Shown: positions 51,331 to 60,402, counted from the first letter of the stretch. The stretch is DNA of 64,000 bases from Taklimakanibacter deserti (GCA_003574785.1 QORU01000001.1:434001-498000), one strand, 5' to 3'. The notes: generated from the sequence alone by a model not told the origin. Numbers and translations: made by a program.

Positions 51331-52233
51331 CTAGGCCGTCGACGCCATCACCGCGGCGGTGTCGTAGTATTCGTGAAACTCCGTGGCCTTGCCGCGGTTG
51401 AAACGCCACAGATCGGCCTTGGGCGAAACAAAGCTTTTGCCGGTCTTTTTGTTGGTGAAGGAGATGTCCGCGAGCACCAGCACGTACGGGCCGCCGGCGA
51501 CATACTCCTTCACTTTGTAATAATTCATCTGGAAGCCCTCCACCAATCCACGGAAGTAGTCGCGTACCTCCTCGCGGCCCTTGTGCGTCTTGGTGAAGGC
51601 AACAGGATCGGCGCCGGCGGAGAGCGAGCCCCAAAGAACATTGGGCGCCAATGTCGCGACAATCGCATCGGCGCTGCCGCCCTTGCTCTTCTCCCATTGG
51701 GCATAGAGTTTCTTGAGGGTCTTCACATTATTGGCCGCTGCTGCGGTGACGCCAGTCGCCGTCTGCGACTTGCCCGACGTGTAGAAAGGCTTCGGCTTTT
51801 GCGGAACGGTGCAGACGCCCTCGGGGGAGCATGCCGCGTAAGCCTGATGATTGTCGAAGTACTCGAAGAAGTCGGTGATCTTGCCTTTCTTCAGGCGCAG
51901 GATGTCGAGCTTCGGCGTATGCACGACCTTGCCCGTATGCTTCTGCTTCCACGCGCATTCGCAGACAACCGCGACCGTATTGCCCTGCACCAGGAAGGTG
52001 CGGACATTGTAGAAGATCATCTTCCAGTCCTGCTCGAGACCCTTGAAATACTCGCGGATCCTGTCCTTCGTGCTGTGGTCGCTGGTGAACAGCATGGGCT
52101 GCGCCCCGGCGCCGATCGAACGGAAAGAGCCGTCATCCGCCATCAATTCCAGGAATTTTTCGGCTGTCGATCCCTTGCCGCGGTCCCATGCCCGGTAATG
52201 CGACCTGATCTGATTCACGATCTTTGATGACAT
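51331..52233 (-). CDS. Tandem SnoaL/NTF2-like protein, paralogue A
   Basis: A 300-residue cytoplasmic protein built of two SnoaL-like (NTF2 fold) domains, about 5-135 and 165-295. Domain 1 has the cysteine pair in VCECAWKQKHTGKVVH and the strand FFEYFDNHQAYAAC; domain 2 has FTNKKTGKSFVSPKADL and EFHEYYDT. No catalytic residue pattern of known isomerases is recognised. Closely related to the genes at 52293 and 53263, with the same length and order. The ATG at 52233 follows AAAGGGA. It is the last gene of the caspase operon. Confidence 0.85.
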   Translation of the reverse strand: MSSKIVNQIRSHYRAWDRGKGSTAEKFLELMADDGSFRSIGAGAQPMLFTSDHSTKDRIREYFKGLEQDWKMIFYNVRTFLVQGNTVAVVCECAWKQKHTGKVVHTPKLDILRLKKGKITDFFEYFDNHQAYAACSPEGVCTVPQKPKPFYTSGKSQTATGVTAAAANNVKTLKKLYAQWEKSKGGSADAIVATLAPNVLWGSLSAGADPVAFTKTHKGREEVRDYFRGLVEGFQMNYYKVKEYVAGGPYVLVLADISFTNKKTGKSFVSPKADLWRFNRGKATEFHEYYDTAAVMASTA

Positions 52234-52292
52234 GACACTTTTCCCTTTGAAGAGCATCAGGCTGGTATGAAAGCTGCTTTGGATCATTCACT

Positions 52293-53195
52293 CTAAGCCG
52301 CCGTCGCCATCACTGCGGCGGTGTCGTAATACTCATAGAACTCTGTCACCTTGCCGCGGTTGAAACGGCAGAGATCGGCCTTGGGCGTAACGAAGGTCTT
52401 GCCCGTCTTCCTGTTGGTGAAGGAGATCTCGGAGAGCACCAGCACGTAGGGGCCGCCGGCGATATATTCCTTCACGTTGTAATAGTTCATCTTGAACGCG
52501 GATTCCAATCCACGGAAATATTCCCTCACCTCGTCTCGGGTCTTGCGCGTCTTGGTGAAAGCAATAGGATCGGCGCCGTCGGCAAGCGAACCCCAGACCA
52601 CACTGGGCGCCAGGATGCCGATCGACTCATCGGCGCTGCCGCCCTTGGTCTTGTCCCATTGGGCATAAAGTTTCTTGAGCTTCTTCACATTATTGGCGGT
52701 CGCTTGCGTGACGCCGCTCGCCGTCTGCGCTTTGCCCGGTCTATAAAGCGGCGTTGGTTTCTCTGGAACGTGGCATATGCCCTCCTTGTGGCACGCGGCG
52801 TAGGCTTGGTGGTTATCGAAATACTCAAAAAAATCGGAGACCTTGCCCTTCTTCAAGCGCATGATGTCGAGCTTGGGGGAGTGGACAACCTTGCCCGTAT
52901 GTTTATGTTTCCAAGCACATTCGCATACGATCGCGACCGTGTTGCCCTGCACGAGAAAAGTACGGACATGGTAGAAGACCATCTTCCAATCGCGGTCGAG
53001 CTCCCTGAAATACGTTCGAACCTTGTCCTTCGTCGTGTGATCACGCGTGAACGGCATAGGTTGGGCACCCGCGCCGATCGAACGGAAGGAGCCGTCATCA
53101 GCCATCAACTCCACGAACTTTTCGCCCGTCGACCCCTTGCCGCGGTCCCATGCCCGATAACACGATCTGATCCGATTCAGGGCCTGTGTTGACAT
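52293..53195 (-). CDS. Tandem SnoaL/NTF2-like protein, paralogue B
   Basis: A 300-residue paralogue with the same two-domain plan. Domain 1 contains RAWDRGKGSTGEKFVELMADD and the cysteine pair CECAWKHKHTGK; domain 2 contains FTNRKTGKTFVTPKADL and EFYEYYDTAA. It is more alike to paralogue A than to C in domain 1 (GAGAQPM shared). It starts with AGGGGGAG upstream and lies 59 nt from A and 67 nt from C. A role in small-molecule binding or conversion is suggested by the fold only. Confidence 0.85.
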   Translation of the reverse strand: MSTQALNRIRSCYRAWDRGKGSTGEKFVELMADDGSFRSIGAGAQPMPFTRDHTTKDKVRTYFRELDRDWKMVFYHVRTFLVQGNTVAIVCECAWKHKHTGKVVHSPKLDIMRLKKGKVSDFFEYFDNHQAYAACHKEGICHVPEKPTPLYRPGKAQTASGVTQATANNVKKLKKLYAQWDKTKGGSADESIGILAPSVVWGSLADGADPIAFTKTRKTRDEVREYFRGLESAFKMNYYNVKEYIAGGPYVLVLSEISFTNRKTGKTFVTPKADLCRFNRGKVTEFYEYYDTAAVMATAA

Positions 53196-53262
53196 GATAC
53201 TCCCCCTCCTGCCTGAGGTGGTGCCCTTCTAACACAAAATTGCCGCTAGGTCATTCTCGTTA

Positions 53263-54162
53263 TTATGCCGCGGCCGCGACCGCTTTCGCGGTGTCGTAAT
53301 ATTCGTAGAATTCCGTGGCCTTGCCGTGAGCGAAGCGCCACAGATCGGCCTTGGGCGAAACGAAGATCTTACCCGTCTTCCGGTTGGTGAAGGAGACCTC
53401 TGCCAGCACCAGAACGAAGGGTCCGGCGGCGATATACTCCTGGACCGTATAGTGATCCATCTGGAAGGCCGATCCGAGCTCCTTGAAATACTGGCGGACT
53501 TCTTGACGGCTCAGGCGCGTCCTGGTGAAGGCGACGGGACCGGTGCCGGCGCCGAGGGAGCCCCAGAGGACATTGGGCGCCAGCACCTTGATGAACGCGT
53601 CGGCGCTGCCGCCTTTGGTATCGTCCCATCGCGCATAGAGCTTCTTGAGCAGCTTGACATTGTCACGGGTCGCTGTCGTCGCCCCGCTCACCGTTCGTGT
53701 TGAGCTCCATTTATAGAGCGGCTTCGGCCGGCGCGTGTCGACGGTGCCGTCCGGCACGCAGGCCGCATAGGCCTGATGAGTGTCGAAATACTCGAAGAAG
53801 TCGTGCATCTTCCCGTTCTTCACCCGGATGATGTCGAGCTTGGGCGAGTGGACGATCTTGCCCGTATGCTTGTGCTTCCAGGCGCATTCGCAGACCGTGG
53901 CGATCGTGTTGCCGTCGACGAGAAACAGACGGACAGTGTAGAAGATCATCTGCCAGTCGCGGATCAGCTCCTCGAAATAGGCACTGATCTTTTCCTTGGT
54001 GCTGTGAGGGCGGGTAAACTTCATCGCTTCGACGCCGCCGCCGATCGACCGGAAAGTCGCATCGTCGGACAACAGATCGACGAAGAGCGCTCCGGTCTTG
54101 CCCTTGCCGCGATCCCACGTTTTGTAGCGCGTCTTGATCTGGCGCAGGATCTTCGGTGTCAT
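53263..54162 (-). CDS. Tandem SnoaL/NTF2-like protein, paralogue C
   Basis: A 299-residue member of the same tandem set. The linker between the two domains (RRPKPLYKWSSTRTVSGATTATRDN) differs most. Domain 1 retains CECAWKHKHTGKIVH and HQAYAAC; domain 2 retains FTNRKTGKIFVSPKADL and EFYEYYDTAK. It lies 18 nt downstream of the caspase stop, so it is likely translated from the same message. No signal peptide, whereas the caspase has one, so the products are predicted to sit in different compartments. Confidence 0.85.
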   Translation of the reverse strand: MTPKILRQIKTRYKTWDRGKGKTGALFVDLLSDDATFRSIGGGVEAMKFTRPHSTKEKISAYFEELIRDWQMIFYTVRLFLVDGNTIATVCECAWKHKHTGKIVHSPKLDIIRVKNGKMHDFFEYFDTHQAYAACVPDGTVDTRRPKPLYKWSSTRTVSGATTATRDNVKLLKKLYARWDDTKGGSADAFIKVLAPNVLWGSLGAGTGPVAFTRTRLSRQEVRQYFKELGSAFQMDHYTVQEYIAAGPFVLVLAEVSFTNRKTGKIFVSPKADLWRFAHGKATEFYEYYDTAKAVAAAA

Positions 54163-54180
54163 GACGCGCCTCGCGATGCT

Positions 54181-56427
54181 CTAGGGCCGCACATCGAAGG
54201 TGAAGAGAGCCGAGCTCATGGCGGGACCGCCTGTCTCATCCTCCTGGATCGAGGCGGCGCGGGTCGCCGAGCCGGTGATGCCGCCGAGCAGGACTTTGAG
54301 CGATTTGCCCTGCGCCGAGCCGCGGGTGGCGGATCTGTCCTCCACGCTTCTCGTCTGCTGCATGGCCGATAAAGTGGGCTGGATCAAGGAGCACATGCTG
54401 GGCGCGATCTTGGTCGAATCCTGCGGGATGGCAAGGATCACCGCATTCTCGGTGCCGATCGCGGCCGGCTTCTTCTCCTTGGCATCCCAGGTATTGATCT
54501 GGATGGTGTAGGTCACTTCGCCGGATCCCGAATAGAGTGTTCGCACGCAGCCACGCGCTTTGTCCTGGTTCGACAGCGGGAAAACGCCGCCCAGCGCATC
54601 GACGTAGAAAGCGGCGATATAATAGGTCTGATCTGTCTCGTTGGCGATCTTGAAGCGCACGGTGTCGCAATTGCCCACACCTTGCGGGGAGAAGGCGGCG
54701 AGCGACTTCTCCGGATCGGTCTTGTCGGGCTTGCCGCAGGCAGTCGAAGGATCGGCGCTCTTGTCGCCCTTGCGCGCGATGGTGGCGGTGATCTCCGGCC
54801 GGTCGGCATTCTCCTCCGGCGACGATCCGACGGAGGCGGCGAAGCGGATCAGCTTCTCGGCGCGCGACAGCGACCAGACCGCCTGCTTCACCTTTTCGGC
54901 GAGCGCCTTGGGATCGGCGTCGATCGGAAGGCTCGGCGTCTCGCCGAAGCTGCCGGCCGTCATGTCGAGCGGACGGTCGGGGCGCATGATCCAGAGACGG
55001 CCGTTCTGAACCCTGAGCAGCACATCGCTGTCCGGATTGCCGGCTTCGCCCAAGGCGATGCCGATCTCGGAAGAGCCCGAGTCCTTGCCGAAGGCCCTCT
55101 CGACGGCTTCCGACACCGTGTCCGACTGAGCTTTATCGGTGAGATCCGCCTGGGGCGGAGGCGACACAGCGAAGCGGAAGCTCACCGCCTGTTCGGTCAG
55201 CCTGACGGCGATCGGACCCTTTTCGATCTTCTCCGCACCCGGCTCCCAGACAATGTTACCGGCCTGGCTCGAAGCCGCTTCGGCCGCGGTGATCTCGGCC
55301 TTGCCGATCGGCGCATCGCTCTTGCCCGGGGCATAGAGAGCGACGCGCGAGCCCAATTCGAAGCCATGCAGCACGCCTTGCGGAATGGTGATCGCTTCAT
55401 CGGCCACCAGCGACGTGATGAGCCGCGGGCCTTTGCTGCTCGCACCCGGTACCGGCCGGTCCAGCACGCCGTCGAAGACCGGCTGCGGCACGCGGCCGCC
55501 GGAACGGTCGGTCGTCAGATCGGCGGAAATCTCGCGCGCCAGATCGGCGAAGGTCTGCGCGGTGCCCTGGGTCAATGCATGGTGCAAGGCGTTGGTGAAG
55601 ACGCCCATGCGCTGGGTCTTGCCGTCGCCCACCATCGGCAGGCTGTAGCCGGCGAACGGACGCTCGATCGCCTCGTCGAAGGCATCGACGGCATAGAAGC
55701 CGACGAGGTCGTTCTCATTCTTGCCGACGATAGCGCCCTTGCGGGTGCCGCCGCGTGTGGCGCTTGCGCTGCCTGCCGTTTCGCTCTTCTCCGGAACGCC
55801 GAGCGCGGCCGGGTCGATGGAACGGGTGACGCTGTCGCCCCTGGTCACCGTGCCCGAATGACAGGAGTCGATGATCGCCCAGACGAAGGTGCCCTTGGCG
55901 CGGATCGCATCCAGCTTCTGGCCGAGTTCGTCGTCGACGAGCGCGTTCTTGATGCCCTCGCCCGTCGGGTCATAGGCGCCGACATCGGAAGGCAGGAGCA
56001 CCTGGTCATAGCCGTCGGCCTCGGGCTCGATCTCGGCGGCCGGATCATTGTCGGGCTGGCGGGTGCCGTGGCCCGAATAATAGAAGACGAAATCATCGTC
56101 GGGCCCGGTCTCGGCGGCGATCTTGTCGAAGGCGGCGCGGATATTGCCAATGGTCGCCGCGCCATTGAGGACCGGATAATCGGCTCCTTGCGGGACGCCG
56201 TCGCTCAGCACGGTGATGTCCTCGGGCGCTACGCCGCGCGATTTGAACAGGCGCCACAGGATCGAGACGTCGTTGCGCGGGCCCAAGAGGTCGCGAATGC
56301 CCGATTCCTCATTGTAGTCGGCGACGCCGACCAGCAGCATGCGGGTCTTGGCCTCCGTGGCGGAGGTGAGACCTGAGAGAGCGAGGAGGACGCTTGCCGT
56401 GCCGGCGAGCAAAAATTTCTTCATCAT
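54181..56427 (-). CDS. Exported caspase family (C14) protease with C-terminal extension
   Basis: A 748-residue protein. The signal peptide (about residues 1-26) is followed by a p20-type caspase domain with the catalytic dyad His120 (FYYSGHGTR) and Cys189 (IIDSCHSGT), both intact. The middle and C-terminal regions (about 350-748) are unlike the protease; the last 150 residues (GNCDTVRFKIANETDQTYYIAAFYVDALGGVFPL) resemble a DUF4384-like domain. I placed the start at the ATG at 56427 (MMKKFLLAG); the frame continues upstream, but that part is a separate caspase fragment. First gene of an operon with three SnoaL-like genes. Confidence 0.87.
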   Translation of the reverse strand: MMKKFLLAGTASVLLALSGLTSATEAKTRMLLVGVADYNEESGIRDLLGPRNDVSILWRLFKSRGVAPEDITVLSDGVPQGADYPVLNGAATIGNIRAAFDKIAAETGPDDDFVFYYSGHGTRQPDNDPAAEIEPEADGYDQVLLPSDVGAYDPTGEGIKNALVDDELGQKLDAIRAKGTFVWAIIDSCHSGTVTRGDSVTRSIDPAALGVPEKSETAGSASATRGGTRKGAIVGKNENDLVGFYAVDAFDEAIERPFAGYSLPMVGDGKTQRMGVFTNALHHALTQGTAQTFADLAREISADLTTDRSGGRVPQPVFDGVLDRPVPGASSKGPRLITSLVADEAITIPQGVLHGFELGSRVALYAPGKSDAPIGKAEITAAEAASSQAGNIVWEPGAEKIEKGPIAVRLTEQAVSFRFAVSPPPQADLTDKAQSDTVSEAVERAFGKDSGSSEIGIALGEAGNPDSDVLLRVQNGRLWIMRPDRPLDMTAGSFGETPSLPIDADPKALAEKVKQAVWSLSRAEKLIRFAASVGSSPEENADRPEITATIARKGDKSADPSTACGKPDKTDPEKSLAAFSPQGVGNCDTVRFKIANETDQTYYIAAFYVDALGGVFPLSNQDKARGCVRTLYSGSGEVTYTIQINTWDAKEKKPAAIGTENAVILAIPQDSTKIAPSMCSLIQPTLSAMQQTRSVEDRSATRGSAQGKSLKVLLGGITGSATRAASIQEDETGGPAMSSALFTFDVRP

Positions 56428-56442
56428 GGGATCAGCGCACCA

Positions 56443-56592
56443 GGGCTTGAGGGGAAATCGGGTAAGGAATTCGGGCGTGCGCGTGACCCGCGCCTGCCGC
56501 TCGCCGGTCAGCCGCTCGACACGGCCGGAAAGCCATAGATCAAGTTCCGAGATTGTCAATTTGCCGTCCTTAAGCAATCCAGCGGTTCTGTC
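56443..56592 (-). pseudogene. Fragment resembling the C-terminus of a second caspase family protein
   Basis: About 50 in-frame codons directly upstream of the caspase read DGKLTISELDLWLSGRVERLTG and end FPLKP. This strand-turn-helix with the ELTGGRQ-type motif is the usual C-terminal tail of bacterial caspase-like proteases. An in-frame stop precedes it at about 56593-56595, and it has no ATG. It then runs into the start of the intact gene. It probably marks a deleted tandem caspase gene. Confidence 0.65.
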
Positions 56593-56739
56593 TTACCGGT
56601 CGTCGCCAGGCGATCTTAGACTCTAATGCCCTTGGGGCAAGTCAGATATGCTCGGCGTTTGTGGCGGCAGAACGGAAAAAGGCGGCCGGTTTTGCGACCG
56701 CAATTGATCGCTGCCCAGCGCGAGGGCCATAATGGGCAT

Positions 56740-57264
56740 ATGACCTTCGCCATACCGGAACGGATCGGCTGGGCGGTCGACATCGTCGCCGCCGAGGGCT
56801 CCGATTCGCTTTTGGAGGTCGGCTGTGGCCGCGGCGTTGCGGTGGGCTTGGTCGCGCCCCAACTGACGAGCGGTCGAATCCTCGGCCTGGATCGGTCGGC
56901 GAACGCCATCGCTGCCGCGAGGAAACGCAACAGCACATGGGAGGCATCGGGCAGAGCGAGCTTCGTTCATTCGCCGTTGCGCGATCTTGTGGGTGACGGC
57001 AATCGCTTCGACAAGATCTTCGCCATCAATGTCAATCTGTTCTGGACGGATCCCAGCGCCGAGCTTCCGGTGGTCAGAAAGCGCCTGAAGGAGAAGGGAA
57101 CGCTCTATTTGTTCTACGAGCCGCCCGAATCCGGCCGCCGCCAGGAAATCGCCGACAAGGTCGCCGCCGGGTTTTCAGGCAGTGGGCTTGTCATTCGGAA
57201 AACCATAGTGAAGGACGTGCGGGGTTCACCGCAACTCTGCCTGATCGCGGGCCTTCATCGCTAA
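56740..57264 (+). CDS. Class I SAM-dependent methyltransferase
   Basis: A 174-residue methyltransferase with motif I LEVGCGRG (about 26-33) and the adenosine-binding acidic end of strand 2 (LGLDRS). A third region DRF-DKIFAINVNLFW follows. The substrate is unknown; the small size fits free-standing enzymes acting on small molecules. I chose the ATG at 56740; an in-frame upstream start at 56626 adds a basic leader. The 313-nt gap to the divergent caspase start contains the caspase fragment. A cupin gene follows after 12 nt. Confidence 0.78.
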   Translation: MTFAIPERIGWAVDIVAAEGSDSLLEVGCGRGVAVGLVAPQLTSGRILGLDRSANAIAAARKRNSTWEASGRASFVHSPLRDLVGDGNRFDKIFAINVNLFWTDPSAELPVVRKRLKEKGTLYLFYEPPESGRRQEIADKVAAGFSGSGLVIRKTIVKDVRGSPQLCLIAGLHR

Positions 57265-57276
57265 TCGGAGAGAAAA

Positions 57277-57639
57277 ATGCTGCAGACCACATCCTCGATC
57301 ACCATCACGCAGCCGGAAGACTGGCTGACCGCGCCCGAGCGCTTCGCCGGCGAGTGGCAAGGGGCTGCCCGAGGCGCGCAAATCTGCGTCATCGCCAATC
57401 TGGTCGAGAAGGTCGGCGCGGGGGTCGGCCTGCATAGGCATCCCTACGCCGAGACCTTCGTCGTGCGGAAGGGGCGGGTTTCCTTGATGATCGGCGACGA
57501 AACCATGGAAGGCCGCGAGGGACAGATCTTCGTCGTTCCCGCCGGTGTGCCGCATGGCTTCAAGAATGCCGGGCCCGGTCCTTTGGAGATGATCGATATC
57601 CATGAGAGCGGCAAATTCATCACCGAATGGCTCGACTGA
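57277..57639 (+). CDS. Cupin domain protein
   Basis: A 120-residue single-cupin protein. The first cupin motif GVGLHRHPYAETFVVRKG contains the metal-ligand histidines and glutamate, and the second, PAGVPHGFKNAG, the last histidine, so a metal site is likely. The product may be a small-molecule sensor or enzyme. GGAGAG lies 7 nt before the ATG. It overlaps or closely precedes the MocR gene, suggesting joint expression. Confidence 0.85.
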   Translation: MLQTTSSITITQPEDWLTAPERFAGEWQGAARGAQICVIANLVEKVGAGVGLHRHPYAETFVVRKGRVSLMIGDETMEGREGQIFVVPAGVPHGFKNAGPGPLEMIDIHESGKFITEWLD

Positions 57640-57658
57640 AATCTCGCGACCGATCCAA

Positions 57659-59062
57659 GTGACGGGTCCCTTCAGGCTCGAACTCTCGCGCAGAGCAAAG
57701 ACACCTCTCGCCGAGCAGATCAGCAACGGCATCGGCAAGGCTGTCCGGGAAGGCCGGCTTGAGCCCGGCGCACGCTTGCCGTCATGGCGCGATCTCGCCG
57801 CCCAGCTCGGCGTTGCCCGCGGCACCGTCAAGACCGCCTATGAAAGGCTGATCGATGACCGGCTGATCGTTGCCTCGGGTCCGGCGGGCACGCATGTCTC
57901 GGCCGAGCCGCGTCAACCGAGCTCGCGTGAAGAGGACATGGCCCAGGCGTCGCTCGCAGGCTTTTTCGCCGGTTTCTCTCAGCCGCCAAAGCTCTTTCAA
58001 TTGGGTGTGCCCGCCCAGGATGCGTTTCCCTTCAAATCCTGGGCGCGCATCATGGCGCGCGCGGCGCGTACCGTCGCCGCCTGGCCTGCGAGCTATCCCG
58101 ATCCCCGCGGCGAGCCGGAATTGCGCCGTGAGATCGCCTCCTACCTGGCGCTGGCGCGCGGCCTGCATTGCGCGCCCCGGCAAATCTTCATCACCGGCGG
58201 CTATGCCGGTGCGATCGGTCTCATCGCCCAAGCTCTCGATCTCAAAGGCGCCACCGCCTGGGTGGAAGAGCCGGGCTTTCCGGTCACGCGCAAGGCGCTG
58301 GAACTCGCCGGCGTTGCGATCGCGCCGATCGACGTCGACGGCGAGGGCCTCGTGGTTGCGCAAGGCATCGACAAAGCGCGCCAGGCAGCGGTCGCCGTCG
58401 TGACGCCCGGCCAGCAGGCGCCACTCGGCATGGTGCTTTCGCCGCAGCGGCGAGAAGAACTCATCGCTTGGGCGAGGCGGGCCGGGGCATGGATCATCGA
58501 AGACGATTATCTGAGCGAGTTGCAGCTCAGCGGGCGCGCGGCGCCGGCTCTTGCCTCGCTCGACCGCGACGCCCAAGTCATCCATTTCGGATCGTTCTCG
58601 AAGACGATCAATCCCGCACTACGCCTCGGCTTCATCGTGGTGCCGCAAGAGCTGATCCCGCGGTTTGGCGATATCGCGGCCTGCCTGGTGCCGGCCGCCA
58701 ATGCCACGGCGCAGCACGCGATCGCCGAGTTCATGCGCGACGGACATTATTTGCGCCATCTCCGGCGGATGAAGAAGCTCTATGCCGCGCGCCGCGATGG
58801 ATTGATGGCGCTCTTGCGCGACGTGGCGCCCGTCGAGGCCATGGCCGGTCTTGCCGTCCTCGTGCGTCTGCCGGAGGGAGCCGATGACGTCGGCATCGTC
58901 CGGCAAGCGATCGGTCTTGACATGCTGCCGCGCGCTTTGTCGCCCTGGCATGCAACGGAGCCGGCGCAGCCGGGCCTGCTTCTCAGCGTGACCAATGCCG
59001 CCGGCCCCGGGCTCGAGAAAACCTGCGCCAAGCTTTGCGAGCTGATCCGGTCATCTTCGTGA
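57659..59062 (+). CDS. MocR-type GntR/aminotransferase transcriptional regulator
   Basis: A 467-residue protein with an N-terminal GntR winged helix (about 10-75, PSWRDLAAQLGVARGTVKTAYE) and a C-terminal type I aminotransferase-like domain. The PLP lysine is in HFGSFSKTINPALRLGF. Such regulators sense PLP or amine compounds and often act next to the genes they control. The GTG at 57659 gives a typical N-terminus; an ATG at 57602 inside the cupin gene would add 19 residues. Both keep the frame. Confidence 0.88.
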   Translation: MTGPFRLELSRRAKTPLAEQISNGIGKAVREGRLEPGARLPSWRDLAAQLGVARGTVKTAYERLIDDRLIVASGPAGTHVSAEPRQPSSREEDMAQASLAGFFAGFSQPPKLFQLGVPAQDAFPFKSWARIMARAARTVAAWPASYPDPRGEPELRREIASYLALARGLHCAPRQIFITGGYAGAIGLIAQALDLKGATAWVEEPGFPVTRKALELAGVAIAPIDVDGEGLVVAQGIDKARQAAVAVVTPGQQAPLGMVLSPQRREELIAWARRAGAWIIEDDYLSELQLSGRAAPALASLDRDAQVIHFGSFSKTINPALRLGFIVVPQELIPRFGDIAACLVPAANATAQHAIAEFMRDGHYLRHLRRMKKLYAARRDGLMALLRDVAPVEAMAGLAVLVRLPEGADDVGIVRQAIGLDMLPRALSPWHATEPAQPGLLLSVTNAAGPGLEKTCAKLCELIRSSS

Positions 59063-59149
59063 TGGTCCAGGATTTCCGCTCATTCTTGGTGCTGGGACTC
59101 GGCACGCCAACACGGCATTCTGCTGCCTCATAAACTACGGATCGGAATC

Positions 59150-59890
59150 ATGGGCGTTCGCGTTTTTCTGGCCGGCGCGTCGGGTGTTGTTGGTTTGCCG
59201 CTTGTCAAGCTCCTGGTCGGCGCCGGGCACCAGGTGACGGGAATGGGCCGATCGCCGCAATCGGCCAAGACCATGAGCGCCCTCGGCGCCGATTATGTCG
59301 CGGTCGATGTCTTCGATGCCGAGGCGCTCGCTCAGGCGATCGTCGCGGCGCGTCCCGATGTGATCATCCATCAATTGACGGATCTTCCCACGCGCCTCGA
59401 TCCGAGCCTCATGGGCGAGGCGGCCCTGCGCAATGCGCGGATCAGGGAGGAGGGGACACGCAATCTGGTACAGGGCGCGCTCAGCGCCGGTGTGCGCCGG
59501 ATGATCGCCCAAAGCATTGCCTGGGCCTATGCTGAAGGAAAGCCGCCCTACACCGAGAGGGACCCGCTCGATGTGGATGCGCAACGGACCAAGCCCATCA
59601 CCATGCGCGGCATCATCGCGCTCGAGACGCTGGTCCTGAGCTCGCCGCCGCTCGAGGGCGTCGTCCTGCGCTATGGCAATTTCTATGGGCCCGATACCGG
59701 CCGCGACAAGCCTGAAGGCCCTTCACCTCTGCATGTGGAGGCGGCTGCCTACGCGGCGCTCTGCGCGGTCGAACATTGGCAGCCCGGCATCTTCAACATC
59801 GCCGAACCGCGAGGGGAGGCCACAAGCCGCAAGGCGATGGACGCGCTCGGCTGGCGCGCCGATTTCCGCCTGGCAGAAAGGACAGCGTGA
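59150..59890 (+). CDS. NAD-dependent epimerase/dehydratase family protein
   Basis: A 246-residue short-chain dehydrogenase-like protein of the extended type. The dinucleotide motif FLAGASGVVG lies at about 5-14. The usual YxxxK pair is not obvious, so catalysis may differ. The segment AQSIAWAYAEGKPPYTE forms the central strand. The protein is shorter than typical GalE-type enzymes (about 310). Its stop overlaps the ATG of the next gene by one base, so they are coupled. Confidence 0.8.
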   Translation: MGVRVFLAGASGVVGLPLVKLLVGAGHQVTGMGRSPQSAKTMSALGADYVAVDVFDAEALAQAIVAARPDVIIHQLTDLPTRLDPSLMGEAALRNARIREEGTRNLVQGALSAGVRRMIAQSIAWAYAEGKPPYTERDPLDVDAQRTKPITMRGIIALETLVLSSPPLEGVVLRYGNFYGPDTGRDKPEGPSPLHVEAAAYAALCAVEHWQPGIFNIAEPRGEATSRKAMDALGWRADFRLAERTA

Positions 59891-60402
59891 TGAGCGATAT
59901 TCATGTTCCGCAACAACCGAACAAGTTTCTCAAGTTGAGTTTGCCGCTTCTTGGACTCGTGGCTGCTTCGGCCGCGATTTTCTATGTTCATGGATCATCC
60001 CGACAGGACCTGAATCATCCCGGCATGACCATGAGTGCCGATGCCGGAGACAAGGGTATCGCAGCGCAGCGTCCGGCAACCATCGTCCGGCCCGTCTCTT
60101 GCGAAAAGCTGCCCAATGTGCCCGGCAAGTCGATCACTACCGTGGTGGTGGAATTTCCACCCGGCGCCTATTCGCCGCGCCACCGCCACCCAGGCTCGGT
60201 CACGGCCTTCGTGCTCAAGGGCCAGGTGCGATCGCAACTGAACGACGGCCCAGCCGAGACATTCGGCATCGGACAGACTTGGTTCGAGCCGCCGGGCACG
60301 ATCCATATGTTCGCCGAGAATGCCAGCATGACGGAGCCCGCCTCGCTTCTCGCCACCTTCATTGCCGAAGACGATTGCGGGCCGCTGACGATATTCGAGT
60401 GA
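59890..60402 (+). CDS. Membrane-anchored cupin domain protein
   Basis: A 170-residue protein with one N-terminal hydrophobic segment (about 15-36, LPLLGLVAASAAIFYV) acting as an anchor or uncleaved signal, so the cupin domain (about 75-165) is probably periplasmic. The metal motif RHRHPGSVTAFVLKG and the second motif GTIHMFAEN are intact. It overlaps the epimerase stop by one base, which suggests that the two act together. No reaction can be assigned. Confidence 0.8.
   Translation: MSDIHVPQQPNKFLKLSLPLLGLVAASAAIFYVHGSSRQDLNHPGMTMSADAGDKGIAAQRPATIVRPVSCEKLPNVPGKSITTVVVEFPPGAYSPRHRHPGSVTAFVLKGQVRSQLNDGPAETFGIGQTWFEPPGTIHMFAENASMTEPASLLATFIAEDDCGPLTIFE

Noticed and set aside
54682..56376. Plus-strand reading frame of 564 codons opposite the caspase gene
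   Set aside because: It is Arg/Gly/Asp-rich with no motif; the minus strand holds the caspase dyad and a signal peptide.
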